Shown here one piece after another: positions 45,139-58,716 of a DNA stretch of 64,000 nucleotides. How positions within the stretch are numbered: the first letter of the stretch is position 1; every line of letters starts with the position of its first letter. Made by a program: the position numbers and the translations under genes. Origin of the DNA: Cliona cf. orientalis (lineage: Eukaryota > Porifera > Demospongiae > Clionaida > Clionaidae); NCBI GenBank assembly GCA_963930775.1, contig OZ005692.1, forward strand, positions 11,141,029 through 11,205,028. The letters are read 5' to 3'. Under the pieces are notes generated by a model. It searched no databases and was not told the DNA's origin. It saw only the letters and a list, made by a program, of their open reading frames with translations.

Positions 45139-47575
45139 GGGTAACATTCTTCGCTCTCACCTCGATGGCTGCATTCAGATCAAGAGCTTCCTGACTGGGG
45201 AGGCCGAGATAAGAATGGGCCTCAATGAAGACCTACAGATAAGCTCCGAGGAAAAGAGGCGTGGCTATGGGGGCGTGATCTTGGACGACAGCAACTTTCA
45301 CGAAAGTGCGAACCTTGAGCTATTCGATAAAGAAAGGATCATCAGTATCAACGCTCCAGATGGAGAGGTGAGGTTGTATGGTAAAGGGTCGTCAAGTCAA
45401 GCAATTCACATACGCCTCTAGCGACCTTTACCTAATAGTCCACTGAATTGATCAATATTAATTTTGAAGTGTTGATTCAGTTCATTTTCTCTCTCTCTCC
45501 CCCCCCCCCCCTCCCTCTCTCTCCAGTTCACGTTGATGAACTACCGTGTGACTGGTGACTTCATCAACAGCATTCCATTCCGAGTCTACACCACTGTTGA
45601 GGATGGGGACATACCAAAGTTAGTTAGTAATAATATTAATAATTATCATTAATATTAATATTCAATCTAGTCACTATTAATATTTTTGATTATCTGCAGG
45701 ACCCTAAGAGTATGCATCAGGCTGAAGTGTGAAATACCACAGAAAGCGTAAGTACATGTACTCAGTGGTACTCTAGTCAGAAATCCATATACCGTAGATC
45801 GGGATATTTTTGCCGGTAAAATATTATATATTTCGCTTGTAAATTTTTCGCGTAGTCTAAATTTCGTCACCAGACTTGTGGCCAAAATAGGTATAGGTCA
45901 ACCTACACGTTACATAAAATGTTTCACATGTTTAATTGTTGTCGGAAAAGGTTGACGAAAATATTTTCGTGATCTTGTCGCTGCTGTGGCCTGCGACACT
46001 AATATTACTAATTTTACCAATTTCACCAACATTACCCTTGTCGCTGCCGTCACCTACGGCACCAATATAACTAATTTTACCAGCATTACCCTTGTTGCTG
46101 CCGTCGCCTACGGCACCAATATAACTAATTTTACCAATTTTACCAGCATTACCCTTGTCGCTGCCGTCGCCTACGGCACCAATATAACTAATTTTACCAA
46201 TTTTACCAACATTACCATCATTACCCTTGTCGCTGCCGTCACCTACGGCACCAATATAACTAATTTTACCAGCATTACCCTTGTCGCTGCCGTCGCCTAC
46301 GGCACCAATATAACTAATTTTACCAATTTTACCAGCATTACCCTTGTCGCTGCCGTCGCCTACAGCACCAATATAACTAATTTTACCAATTTTACCAGCA
46401 TTACCCTTGTCGCTGCCATCGCCGGCGCCTATGGCACCAATATAACTAATTTTACCTATTTTACCAACATTACCAGCATTACCCTTGTCGCTGCCATCGC
46501 CTATGGCACCAATATAACTAATTTTACCTATATTACCCTTCTGTGGGACAATGGCCTGCATGTACAATGTCATAGAACACCATCAATTATTAATTTTGTG
46601 GGACAGTGTCCTACATGTACGTAGAGTACTGTCAATTCTAAGATTTAAGAATTAATGGTACTCTCAAGTGTAAAAAATTATGGTTCTTAACCTTGTACTA
46701 GTGCATCATCGTCAATTCATGAGGTGTAATACTATTTCTCTCTATTTATAGGACTGGTACGAACATTACAGTTCGTATTCCGGTTCCCAAGGCGACGGTG
46801 AGCGTGTCCCACGAGGCCCTCGGGCCTGGTCAGGTGACCGAGTTGAGACCAGCTGACAAGGTCTATACCTGGAAGATCAAGAAGATCGACGGAGGAGATG
46901 AACAGATACTGCTGCTCAAGGTAACAACAACTGGAGCCAGGGATTAATACAGGATCATTAATAATAATTGAAGGGCCGAGAACCATAGTGGGCAAACCCC
47001 AAATTAAAAGTGGAGAATTGTCTAAAAAGCCCAAAAATGGACTAAAAACCATACATTGCACTCGACTAAGTTACTGAAATTTTATGGTTCTCAGCCCTTT
47101 AACTGTTGGGGCCCCCCTCCAGACCACAAAGGCCAAATTTGATAACTTCATCATTGCTTGAGTAGAGCCATCGCTCAAGTTAATTGATACGATCTTGACT
47201 GTGACATTTTAGATTCTTCTCTCTGACGTGACAAAGACTGTGAAGAAGGAGATCAACTCCGTGTCTCTGGATTTCGAGATCCCCATGTTCATCTGCTCCG
47301 GAATGAACATAAGGTTCCTGCGGGTCTTTGAAAGGGGGCGTGGCACCTCACTACCCTTCAGATGGGTGCGATACATCACACACAGGTCAGCAAAATTTCA
47401 TGCAATTTTGCTGCTATATGCGAAGTACATATCTCTGTGCAGACATTAATTATTTTTCTTCCCCCCCCCTCCCTCTCTCTCTCTCTCCCTCTCTCCCTCT
47501 CTCCCTCTCTCCCTCTCTCTCCCTCTCCATCTCTCTCTTCCTCCCTGCAGTGACTCCTACGTATTTAGAGTATGA
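43109..47575 (+). CDS. AP4M1: AP-4 complex mu subunit
   Basis: Eleven exons (43109-43166, 43256-43350, 43432-43541, 43735-43831, 44257-44496, 45140-45367, 45527-45618, 45700-45747, 46752-46920, 47213-47385, 47551-47575) give 444 residues, close to the ~450 of the family. The mu4 subunit is part of the AP-4 coat at the trans-Golgi network and binds tyrosine-type sorting signals. Marks include an N-terminal longin fold (MLSQFFILSPRGDTIVFRDY; LIYELLDEVLDFGYPQ), the linker motif DQKNEVFIDLLERLTVLVAA, and the mu-homology domain ending RWVRYITHSDSYVFRV. For exon 2 the acceptor at 43255 was preferred over the AG at 43248 because only it keeps the frame from exon 1. (CT)n runs abut several acceptors. 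Confidence 0.93.
44625..44730. repeat. Dispersed repeat, inverted copy at 50647-50745
   Basis: GCTTACAAGGTTTTTTATG, CAACCAATCAGATCACTG and TTGTTACAAGTAGGATCTAA occur here, and their reverse complements occur at 50647-50745. It lies in the fifth intron of AP4M1. Confidence 0.75.
44819..45033. repeat. MITE family 1, copy 4
   Basis: Begins TACTGTATAGCTGG and ends CTGGCTATACGGTA. It is flanked on both sides by copies of GCAATTTCCTG(T/C)TTTAGAAAG. Intronic in AP4M1. Confidence 0.8.
45790..45977. repeat. MITE family 2, copy 3 (right end lost)
   Basis: Begins TACCGTAGATCGGGATATTT. The body matches 39439-39644, but it breaks off at GTGATCTT where the minisatellite begins. Intronic in AP4M1. Confidence 0.75.
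45978..46545. repeat. ~63-bp minisatellite in AP4M1 intron 8
   Basis: About nine copies of units built from ACCCTTGTCGCTGCCGTCGC, CTACGGCACCAATATAACTA and ATTTTACCAATTTTACCAGC, with whole sub-units missing in some copies. All length changes are multiples of three, so one frame per strand stays open for more than 200 codons. It sits between AP4M1 exons ending 45747 and starting 46752. Confidence 0.9.
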
Positions 47576-49708
47576 TTATGTGTCAAATTCGTATCAGACT
47601 AACTTCTTTTATGCTCAAAATTTTATAAATTTAATGTTAGTTGCAACAGGTTTGTATTATTTAATTTTGTACTTTGTATTGCTAGTTGTACAACTAGACT
47701 TGGAATGTGTGGCATAAAAATATAATACTCTATTCAATTCAATTCATAGAAACCGACTAAACAGTGTCTAACAAGTTTAGAACATATAGCTTTGTATTGC
47801 TAGAGCCAGAGGCAAAATTCTGTAGGTGACTATGAAAATCTTGTAGGTCAGTAGCCAATCACATTGCAGTATTTGTTACAGCTATGATATTTATATTATT
47901 GTTTTGTCTTCCTATAGATACTATGGCATGGTCTTCGGGACCATGGTAACTGCTTTTATCTGCTTATGAGCTACAATTTGGTTTTTGTTCCAGCTCCATA
48001 GCTCTTTCCGTTGCCGAGATACACTTTGGAGCGCGCCGCGGTATAGAATTAATGATATTCATAGCTTTTAATTAATTACGTCACGGTCCGTACATTCCAA
48101 CGTGAAACCCATACGCGTTTTGCTACCCCTTGTCCCAGCTCAATAAATAGCATTTTCCGGGAGGGACTATCGGGGCTAGACGGTGTCAGGGGTACCCCCT
48201 CTGGCACCTGCAGCTGAAAACTGCACATGGTCCTGGGCATACATGGCTTAGGGGTCGCCCAGGTTCCTCCCTCGAATACCCCCCATCCTGGACAAAGCCT
48301 GGTAATCCACCATAGGCTGACTTCGGTCCCCTGTGGCTGTGACACAGAAGCCTAACTGGCTGCAGTAATGTCTGCAGTGTACCCTGACCAACGTTCCAGC
48401 CTAGAGCTCGGAAGGTCGATGGGAGGATGGGGTTATAATTTTTTTTTTTTTTCCATTTCATCAGTCAATCCCTCATTGTAGCCTGCCATAATTATGCCGA
48501 TATCTTTCTTCAGAATAATAAATACAATGTCATGTATGTTTATGCTCGATTTTCATCACCACTAGTAATATAATAATAATAGTAATATTAATAATATTCA
48601 CAGCTCTTAATGAGCCTATACTCCATCAAGAAAAAGATCATCTAAAAAAGTAATATTAAATTTTTCAAATTACATGTGTATAATATTATACTACTATTGT
48701 CTTAAGATCTTTACTATAAAATCTTGCTATGATAATGATGTGTATTCATGTCAGAGAAAGGGGGAGAGAGGTAGAGAGAGAGAGCTAGGGAAAAGTGCTG
48801 TTTCTAATCATTTTTGTTACCATAGCCTTCCCCCAAAGTAATCACATGCATTGTCAGGATACAGTATACTGCCACCATAGCATTAAGGTAACTGTGGAAG
48901 CTCCCACATGCATTCCACTGATTGGAGGAGGCACATTCCCCTTGTGTACTGAGGATGTATTTGGCTTGACCCCAGTTGAACTCGATCTGCGGCACCCATT
49001 ATATAAGGGGAAGTCCCTCCATTAATTACTTCATGTCTTTTGTTTGCATCTCTGTTCCCTTTTAAGACCTGCATGGCTGCAGTGAGAAACGGTCACTTGA
49101 TGTTCTTCATGAGCCTTAGGTGACATTCCACTATCTGGAGAGGGCACACATGTTTAGGTATGGTCACATGTGGTTTGCCCCTAGCCAATGATACGGGCAA
49201 TTACATTGTACAACATGCATCACGAAGTCACTTGAACTTTGTCCCTTAGACATATGCATGCTCCTGTGGTTAGTACTTACTCTACAACTTAATGTTATTG
49301 TTATGAAGGACACTGATTATTGTGTTGTGTATATAAGTGTATGCACTTATGTTCGCCTGGGAAGGGGAAATGTTGGGTGGTTATTGTTTATCAGGCTGGC
49401 ATTCTCTTTGTGGCTATAGCTGTAGCCAGACACATGCACACACTCACATGCATGCAGACATGCACATGTGCACACACACTAACACCGGGTGCTATAGCTT
49501 GAGGTACTAAGTGCTGATGTTATACACTGTAACACAGATTGAATTGGAGCACATGTATGGGTTTTGAAAATGAGTTTGAGAAAATCATTTAAACAAACAA
49601 AACGTTTGATAATTAATTATACACAACAAAACAGAACACCATAAAATTAATACATAAATATTAATAGTTAAGAGAAAAGATGGGAAGTACATTATTAAAT
49701 TTATGATG
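47576..49708. other. Intergenic between convergent AP4M1 and Death-FN3-MATH genes
   Basis: No gene seen. It holds dispersed repeat copy 2 (47920-48296). Flank matching 57430-58716 lies in 47570-47611 and 48660-49708. Confidence 0.6.
47920..48296 (-). repeat. Dispersed ~390-bp repeat, copy 2
   Basis: The reverse complement of 4983-5372 with modest divergence. Because it is absent from the duplicated flank at 57430-58716, it may have inserted here after that duplication. Confidence 0.75.
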
Positions 49709-52700
49709 TCATGACGACCTCACGTTCATATTGACATGAATGACCAGTGACGAGCGTCCCTCCGCCAGTGCCTCGGATAGACCCAGTTCACTGTGACTGA
49801 CCAGTTTTGGAAATGACGCTACGGGGGGCCGCTCGGACGCGTCACCGCAACTATTGATCATTTTCACGTCAGTTTCCAGCGCCCCTGTCTTGATTAAGCT
49901 ACCATCTACTCCATCGTAAGAGAGCTGAACAGTGATGCTCATGGCGGGGATCTCGACCATCCTGTGCTGCTGCTCCTTGCGTTTCGATTTCTTGTTGAGA
50001 TACGATCTTGCAACATCGATGTAGAGAGCCGAATACTTCTCCTTGCTGAAGGTGGAGGGAACGAAACGCATCTCGTAGCGAGGTCCACGGTGGCTCTTGA
50101 AGGAGGGAAAATCCCCACTTAGGACTGGATTTTGGCTGTTCTTGTCGATCGATTTCTGGATCTCTTTGAGTTTAATTTTCATTGAGCCCGTGACTGTGAT
50201 TTCACTGTCGACTGGGAGTGGCTTCTGATTCGGAGGGCTCATCTGTCGGCTAAGACTGCTGGACTTACTGTCATGACCTGCACATGTGTTTCCAGGATAC
50301 TCAATTGTCGGCCTTTTATAGTATTTACTCTATTAACAATAATATAAGGATTTGTATTATGTTTAGCATTCAAGAGATAAGCATACTTAACACTGGCTAT
50401 AATAATAATTATTATTATATTATGCAAACATTAACAGGTGTAAATCATAGCCTGGAAGCACCGCTGTATTAAGCTCTAGTTCTGCTGGCTTGCTATTTTG
50501 AGCTCTCTCTCTCTTTCTTTCTCTGTTATTGAATGTTTAGTTTCAAGAGATGCACGCAGACATTATCAGTGTGACATGCCATTCCCAAAAATAAACTCTA
50601 TATATGCAAAAGTAAACGACTAAATGCTTTGCATAAAATTATATGTTATTAGATCCTACTTGTAACAAATACAGTGATCTGATTGGTTGAACTGCAGTAT
50701 CTATCCTTCATAAAAAACCTTGTAAGTTCCATAAAAAACCTGGTAAATTTTGCTTGCCTATGGCTAGTTTGTTGCTAGGCAGTTGTTTATATACAAAGCT
50801 GTTGGCTAGGATCTAAGGTAGTTAGACACTGTTTAGTCAGTTTCTACATGATTTAGAAGACCTCGGGGCTCAGTAGAGAACCCTCGCTTCGCTCGGGATT
50901 CTACACAGAGCCCTTCTGTCTTCTAAATCACATAGAAACCTCCTAAACAGTGTCTATGTACGTATTGTTAATAATGAAGATACAGAAACTTATTCATAGC
51001 CGTAGTTCACATTCACTCACTACTCTCTGAGAGATATTCCCCCATTGCCCAGAATATAATATTTTATGAAAACAATGTCACCAATGCAGTAAGTAGATCA
51101 ACCACTCACCACTTGCTGCCGAGGCAATAGAGAGTTGCGATCCATCCATACTGCTCTGCTCACTTGGACTGCCGTAGGTGGTCTCGGAATCCAAGCTTGT
51201 GGAACTGGAATGAGACTGCAAATGCGGACCGGTACCAGTAGCACCGTGCATGTGCATAGCAGCATTCTGCTGTGCTTTCACATAACTGGCGTGGGTGGTA
51301 GTTGATAGAGAAGATCTCCTCCTCCTTATGGGCTGTAGATCATCCTGCTCCTCAGTAGCTTAAAGGAAAATCCACACCATGGATAAAAATAGACATATGG
51401 ATGGAACAGAAGCAGTGAATAAAGGTGATAGGATGAAAAGATATTTGTAATTTTCAGTAGAGAGAGGGATGCTTCTGTTCATTAATCAGGGGGAACTCTT
51501 TGGGGAGGGGGTGGAATACAATTTGCCAATATTTCTTGAACTATAATATACTTATAATTAGAACTGGAATTTAATTTTATGATGTAATTTCCTGACTGTT
51601 TAAAGCTGTGATTTGCTAGTCAGTCTGTATGTGTGCACAGCGTGCTAAATCAATGAAAGATATTGAATTGCCACGGTCTCTGAGACGCAGGCGCTACATA
51701 TTCAAACAAAGGAGACTCCTGCTCATGAAATCTGGAGGGGGTTTACATGCATGTATGCTGGTCAAGATCTCTCTCTCTCTCTCACCTTGTAGAGTAGATG
51801 ACCGTATGGAGTAATATCCAGATGTACAATCTGTGTCCCTGGACGACGCTATAGATCCAATCGCCCCTGCCTGTGTCAGTGACAGTTTTTCATCGGTCTG
51901 TGTCGAACTCGTGCTAGTCTGTCGCTGGAAGAACGTCTTTGAAAGATTCAACAATTTAAACCCTATCAGTGGCAATAAAGGTCATTAATCATTAACCAGG
52001 CCAGTCAAGCGGGGGGGGGGGGGGGGGGGGGGGAGAACTCTAAAATTCTTGTGGGTGGGGGGCATGCAGTGCAGGCACTGATCCAGAAAATTTTCATGGA
52101 AGGTGGCTGATGGGGTGGCTACCCATAGTAAACTATACTGGTGGAAGGGGGGTGGCTGGTTAATAATGGTGGACATCTCCTATACTACATTGCATAAAAG
52201 AACTGGTGAAGGGCGGTAGCTAGTCACCCTATCCACCCCCCCCCCCCCCCCCCCCCCCAGCCCCTGCAGTGCATGGGCGCTCACTCAGACTATGGTAATA
52301 TAACTATTAAACCTATTCATAATTAGTAATTACTGTGGAATAGTATGCTTGTGCTAAAGTACCAAATTCATCAAGAAGAAAGTAATAAGTTTTCTATGTG
52401 ATTCTTTACCTCCCGGAGATGTGGTAGAGGATACAATTATTGGTGGTCCAGCACCTGCTTCTGTCATTGCACTGACACTGAAGGCATAAGTGGTATAAGG
52501 CCTTAAGCCAGACACTTCATAAGAGGTAGCATTTCCATCCATCACTGGAATTTCTTGTGTAGAACCAGGTCCCTCAACCTGTACTGTGTAGCCGGTGATG
52601 GTGTCATTCTGTTTATCCGCTGGTACAGGAGTCCAGGAGAGCTGTGCTGAAGTTGGGAGACTGTGACTGACAATCAACTTTCCAGGTGTACCAGTTGGAA

Positions 52701-54510
52701 CTGTGGGCGTGCGTTCACTTGAAGATTTACGTATATCAGCACTGCTTGCCAATTGCTTTGCTACATCTTCCACCTACAATAATTACGTACACATAACGGT
52801 ATATACTGATGAAAAATGGGCCAAGAAAAGCATACCTGATTTGATACAGATTTTGAATCTTTTGGTACAAAGACTACCATACCCTTTACTCTCAGTAAGG
52901 CAATTTTCTCCTTCGGCAGGGGAAACAATTTTTCTGCAACAGAATCCGGAACTGAAAATATAAGTATTATGCTACCCTTGTCAATTCGGTGGAGATGAAG
53001 GGTAGCTGGTGGGACACCAAGATCATCTGCAAGTGTCTCCTTGATCTTCATAGCATCTCCAAGGGTTTGTAACCTTTTTTCACCTGTTAATGTTGGTAAA
53101 ACTATAGCAAATAATTTCCTTTTTTTCAGTTTAGAAAGCCGTTGCCCACAAGTACAACGGCCTGGTTCAACTTCAAAAACTTTGCGGTTACAGAATTCCT
53201 TAAACTCTTTAGAATAATCAGCTAAATGCACTTTATCGTTTTTATCACCAAATTTATTAATTATATCTTTCAAAATTTCATGATTGAAGAATGACATTTC
53301 TGGAGCAAGATGTGAGAATACTTGATCAATTGATGTTGATCCTATTAACTTATCATGCAAAGAGGAGTCGGAATTGATAGCCACTCTGACTAAACTGTCA
53401 ACTTTCACTCCTTGCCGTATTAGAGAATCACAAGTTTCATTTGAAAGATTGGTAAAACTCTTCATAATTTTTATGGTATCCTTTTTCAACATGTAATTCA
53501 AATTTTCTTGATCCTCTTCACTAAGAGTGGTCATTCCAAGGTAAGGGATACACGATTGAGGACAACCATCTTGAAGGTAAGTTTCTAATGAGCATTCACC
53601 ACAGGGGCAGCGAAATTGTATGTCAGATTCTGAACCATTTTCCTTTGCATCACAGTCAGTCTTGGTGGTTTCTGGAAATTGCAAGGTTACCGTGCCATAA
53701 TAAATGATTTCTCAATTCCCCCAACTGCTATTGCCACACTATTAATGGTACATGCAATGTGAAATTATTCATTTTGTTAACTATCCTAGTATAGATTGGC
53801 CCAGCCAAACAATCACGCACAAGAACATCTGACCTGCCCCACCCCCAGTTGTAAAAATCACTAGGCCTAAATATGAGTTCTTCTACATGTGTAACAGCAT
53901 TACATACCATTGATTGTAGACTATAGTACTAGGCCCTTAATCCAGATTAGAATCTGGACTATTAAAAGTTTCTGTGTAAACGCCTTATAAATCCACTTTT
54001 AATCCGGCAGATCACGTCCTGATATAGATTAAAAGTGGATTACGCGAATAAAAGTAATGGGCCATGATCCGGATTAAGCACTAGTGTATAAACGCAGTTT
54101 AAACCGGTTCAGTTCAATCTGGATCAGTGTGTGGAAACGGGGCTTATGATTTATATACGAGTTTACATACCCTTTTTGTCGCTCAAATGGTTTGCTAGTG
54201 TCTTGCACAGAGACTCGGCTTGGTATCTTTCCCCTCTGTTCAGTAAAGCATCTACGAGAATCTTATAAGTAGCTTCGTGCCCCTTCCTGTCCCTCCATTT
54301 GCGTAGAGCAGCTATCCTTTTCTCCTCTTCTGTAGTATTTTCTCTGTCAACATCACCAAGATCGAGTTCACTGAGCAGAGACCCAAAAATCACTCTCCAC
54401 TCGCGGAAACAATCGGCCAGAGAAGGAATAATGCTACTATCGCAAGATTTTGAAAGCTCATCATGATCAGCCGCGAGGCCGACTACATTAACAACTTCTT
54501 TCTGTGCCAT
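49709..54510 (-). CDS. Death domain + cysteine-containing region + FN3 + MATH-like protein
   Basis: Six exons (54171-54510, 52836-53671, 52410-52773, 51786-51962, 51110-51358, 49709-50277) give 844 residues. Residues about 28-107 form a Death domain (CFREWRVIFGSLLSELDL; ALRKWRDRKGHEATYKILVD). Residues 114-392 are a two-part region with cysteine pairs (CPCGEC; CTCGQRL) and no recognised domain. Residues ~410-510 are a fibronectin type III domain (SAQLSWTPV; TGYTVQVEG; LRPYTTYAFSVSAMTEAG). Ser/Thr-rich exons follow. Residues ~690-840 are MATH/TRAF-like (YEMRFVPSTF; FPKLVSHSELGLSEALAEGR; SLVIHVNM). No signal peptide or membrane span is seen, so it is probably an intracellular adaptor. Its last exon is duplicated at 58717-59288. 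Confidence 0.8.
50647..50745 (-). repeat. Dispersed repeat (inverted copy of 44625-44730)
   Basis: The reverse complement of the repeat in AP4M1 intron 5. It lies in the last intron of the Death-FN3-MATH gene. Confidence 0.7.
50825..50963. repeat. TIR element (MITE family 7)
   Basis: AGACACTGTTTAGTCAGTTT near the left and AAACCTCCTAAACAGTGTCT at the right are inverted. The centre is itself palindromic (CTCGCTTCGCTCGGG). Part of the same end occurs near 47756-47775. Confidence 0.75.
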
Positions 54511-57420
54511 TCTATATCATTGATCAATTGACTGTCTATAGTCTCGTGCGCCAGCCCCTCCTACAGTATAAAGGGGTAACTGCAAAACCTGGACTCTGGA
54601 CTGGACCATACTCGTGACGACCATTACCAGTTCCCGAGACTGACAATCAGTGTGTATCTTGGACATCTGATGACTCATGGATGATTGCAGTCACTCTGTA
54701 CATTCACTTTAGACTACTACTAAGGGGTTGGGCACGAGTCAGAATCATCACATTTATGCTCAAATTCTACAATTCTACTAGTATTAGTTTCAACTAATTT
54801 GTGTATATTTTGTGTGGCATAATTATTACCCCGCGCGCATGCGCAAGGGGTAATCGGTTGTGTCGTCGTGAGCACAAAAATCGCCATATCTCGAGATGTA
54901 GAACGTCTAAGCGACTCGTAAGCACAACGAATCAATCGAATTCGGCGAAAAACTAGCTTCAGTGTGCGTCAAATCGATGGACACGGTCCACGGGTGTCAC
55001 AAATAGTGCCTTTTTGTTGGCTAACGTAGCCACGCCTATCGACAGTGCCTACTCAATTGTGTTTTCTGCTCATGCGCGCGCGCACAACTAAGTAGCCAAG
55101 AATATGACAGGTAAAGATCGTCGAAATTAATTATGCTCATGAAATCTGATAGTCTCGTGCGCGCGTGCTCTAGTTACTAGTATCTTCGTGCACACGCCTA
55201 TCGTGTTATTTGTCATTAAAATTATTAATAATCATTATTATATACGTGTACGTACGTTAGTCTACAAGTCACATGATAAAATCACATGCCTGTAATCTGA
55301 TTGGTAGTCCAGGATCCTGAACTGTCGAGTCAGCAAATACAAGAAATGGCTCGAAGTGCGCCAGACCCTTTCCCTCTTTTTGGGGGTGGGGTCTGGGCAC
55401 GAGACTAGAAATCTGACGGAGCTGAAATCTGCAGCCCTATATTACAACAAAATATTGGAAGTATCAGTTCATATCTCCTAGTAGTCTAGATCTGGTGCAG
55501 AGAAAGTGCTTTTTGTCACCGGGGCTAGATACAGCAACACTTCCACTAATTTTCTGAAGTTCACAAAATTATAGCCATGCAAACAAAAGCAATTCTATAG
55601 ATAATTTGCACAATGTGCGTGCGGGGTATGTGCTCTACAGAGCTCTAGTTCGTTCTTAAGTTCTTTTTCATTAATATTGAATTTCCTTTTGAGGAAGCAA
55701 GTACCGTATACTTTCTAATTTAGGCGCCCCTAAAAAATAATTACAGATCGCGCAGGCGCCTCCAATTAGAACCGAAAAATTCTCGAGCAGGTCAAAGGGC
55801 GCCTAAATTAGGGAGGCGCCTAAGCGCTGCAATTAGAACGCGTTAACGGTTCTGGAAGTTTTGCCAGAGCTCAAGCGCTATCACTAACCAGTACTATTTA
55901 GTGGCAGTGAATATTACAGTGGCAAAAGCAACAAAAATATGGTTCTAGTTTCAGTTCTTTTTGGAAGTTTCACTCTGATCGCTGAATCATGCTCGAGTTG
56001 TCGGTACCATAGCCATCAGAACGGTTGTCTCTGACTCCAGAAAGGCGTCAAAGCAGTAGGTAAGTGCCCATATAAATGTAAGAGATAGCTTAGTTTGACA
56101 TCTAAACTGCTAGCTCGATAGATCAATCGACGATACAGCGGTATTGTGATATTGCACGTGGCAATACGTTCCAATTAAATAGGCGCCACCTAAAAATAAT
56201 TGATGTCCGGAAAGGCGCCTTAAATTAGAACCGAAAAAATTGCGCAGGTTTCAAAGGGCGCCTAAATTAGGGCGGCGCCTATTATTGGAACATATACGGT
56301 ATACATTCCAATGGTTGGCTAGGGCACATTGACCTTTTGACCTCATGCCAATAATATTTTTCATTGCTCCTGCCTGCATGGAGGTGATGATATAATAGCT
56401 TCAGGCACTGTATTATAGATTAATAACATGGCATGAGTTGTAATAATAATTATAAAATTTCCCTTCTATTGATATGTTGTTAAAATTATGATGTAATTTT
56501 ATGGTATTATCATTTTCGGCTGGTAACCAAAATTTATAAGGAACTGTGCTCTATATAGTTGGAGAGCTAATCAATTTCTGCATTCCATTGACTAGAGAAG
56601 GCACATAGCTTCAGGTAGTCTGTCCTTATGATAATGATTTGATGAAGTCACTCAAACTTTGTACCATACTGTTATGATATCCAATATGAAAGTCAATAGG
56701 TGCACCTCCAAAATAATAGTGTGCATGGTGTGTAAATATTGGCTGATTCTTGATAAGTGTTTAATTCAGTATAATCATTATAGCTAGCATTCTTTCTGAG
56801 GCTACAGGCAGGTACACACACACACATGAGCTCGAGATTGCCAGCTGGGGGGAGGGGGGGAGTGGGGGGACACTGCAGTCACGCTTGAGGTAAGGGAGCC
56901 AGGAAGCTGACCTTTTGACCTTGACTCTCTCCCTACACACACACCCTCTTAAAAATGCTGCAGAATAATATAATATAAGGCCTAGCTGGTTTCTATCATC
57001 GGAGGATTGGATTAAAATTAATTTATGAGATAATTAATTCTATGGGTGTAATATTTATTATATCACGTTTGAGGAAAGGGAAGAGGAGCAGCTATGCTCT
57101 TGCAGAACTTTGTATAGTGTATAAACAACAATGATGTCATGCCTGGTTTCCATGGCAATTGCTTGTGCTCAGTCCACGGTTGGAACTTTCCAGCTAGATT
57201 TTCACATGAGAGGAACCCTTACTATAGGTAGCTATACAGGACACCATCATCAGGAGCACAATATGAACTCTTGCAAAAAATAGCTGAAATCATCCACCGG
57301 CCAGCATGGAGTGGAGAATTGTAAGGTATCTCTCTGCCACAAGGTCGTAGGTGCATCGCTACACATGCACTAATGTCCTGTTTACTGGATATTCAAAATT
57401 ATGATTGTGTTCGTATAAAA
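54511..57420. other. Intergenic, no gene seen
   Basis: The 5' flank of the Death-FN3-MATH gene. The only structure supported is the composite TIR element at 55702-56301. Confidence 0.6.
55702..56301. repeat. Composite TIR element (MITE family 5)
   Basis: Begins TACCGTATACTTTCTAATTT and ends GGAACATATACGGTA. Two similar internal blocks (AGGCGCC, TTAGAACCGAAAAA, AAAGGGCGCCTAAATTAGGG) lie at 55722-55830 and 56165-56290. This suggests either one 600-bp element or two solo copies around a spacer. Confidence 0.7.
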
Positions 57421-57429
57421 AGCCAAAAA

Positions 57430-57576
57430 GTATGATTATGTGTCAAATTCGTATCAGATTAACTTATTTTATATTTTATTGTAATTACATGTGTATATAC
57501 TACTATTGTCTTAAGATCTTTACTTTATAATCTTATGATAATTATGTGTATGCATGTCAGAGAAAGGGGAGAGAGG

Positions 57577-57618
<42 letters not shown>

Positions 57619-58716
57619 GAGAAGTGCTGTTTCTAATCATTTTTGTTACCATAGCCTTCCCCCAAAGTAATCACATGCATTGTCACGATACAGTATATAC
57701 TGCCACCATAGCCAGGTAACCAGTGAAGCTCCCACAATATCATGCATTCCACTGACTGGAGGAGGCACATTCCCCTCTGTACTCAGGATGTATTTGGCTT
57801 GACCTTAGTTGAACTCTGTGACACCCATTATATAAGGGGAAGTCCCTCCATTAACTACTACTTCATGCCTTTTGTTTGCATCTCCGTTCCCTTTTAAGAC
57901 CTGGTTGCATTGAGAAATGGTCACTTGATGTTCTTCGTGAGCCTTAGGTGACATTCCATTGTCCGAAGAGAGCACACATGTTCAGGTATGGTCACATGTG
58001 GTTTGCCCCTGCCATGGCCAATGATATATATACGGGCAATTACATGTACAACATTGGTGATTTGGGCATCTGGAAGTCACTTGAACTTTGTCCCTTACTA
58101 CCCTTAGACATGCATATGCATGCTCCTGTGGTTACTCTAAAACTTGTTTTTATCATTGATTCATCCTGTTGTTGTTGTGTATGCCTGGGAAGGTGGTGGG
58201 AACTTACTTTTACCACTACCATGCCATGCCAGGCTGGCTGGCAAAGCTTCCTTCTGGTGGTTACTCTAAACTGATGATTACTGTGAATTGTTGTGTATGC
58301 CTGGGAATAAGCTAGGGGGAGCTTGTTCTTGTGGCTGTAGCCCGAGGCACATGCACGCACATATTATCATGCACATGTGCACACGTTATACTAAGACTGG
58401 GGAGGGGGGGGGGTGCTATAGCTTGAAGTACTGATATTAAATATAGGTACTTCTTCTCCACATGCCATACACAGATTGAATTGGAGCACATGTAAGTTTT
58501 TGAAGTGATGTTCACATCAAATATCAATGAGTATTGTGATTACCGAAATAACAGAGTTTGAGAGAATTATTTAAACAAAAAAAAAATTAATAATTAATTA
58601 TACACAATAATTATTATTATGTATATGAGTTTGTCAATGAATTATACTCTCACAACACCATAAAATTAATATATAAATAGGTAAGAGAAAAGATGGGAAG
58701 TGCATTATTTATGACA
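57430..58716. repeat. Duplicated 3' flank of the Death-FN3-MATH gene including an AP4M1 3' fragment
   Basis: 57430-57470 matches 47570-47611, which spans the AP4M1 stop codon and the sequence after it. From 57480 on it matches 48660-49708 (for example CTATTGTCTTAAGATCTTTA and GTCACATGTGGTTTGCCCC). It is continuous with the duplicated exon that follows. Confidence 0.85.

Noticed and set aside
55939-56034. 31-codon frame with a signal-peptide-like start
   Set aside because: Too short, inside the composite TIR element, and the nearby GTAAGT donor does not continue its frame.
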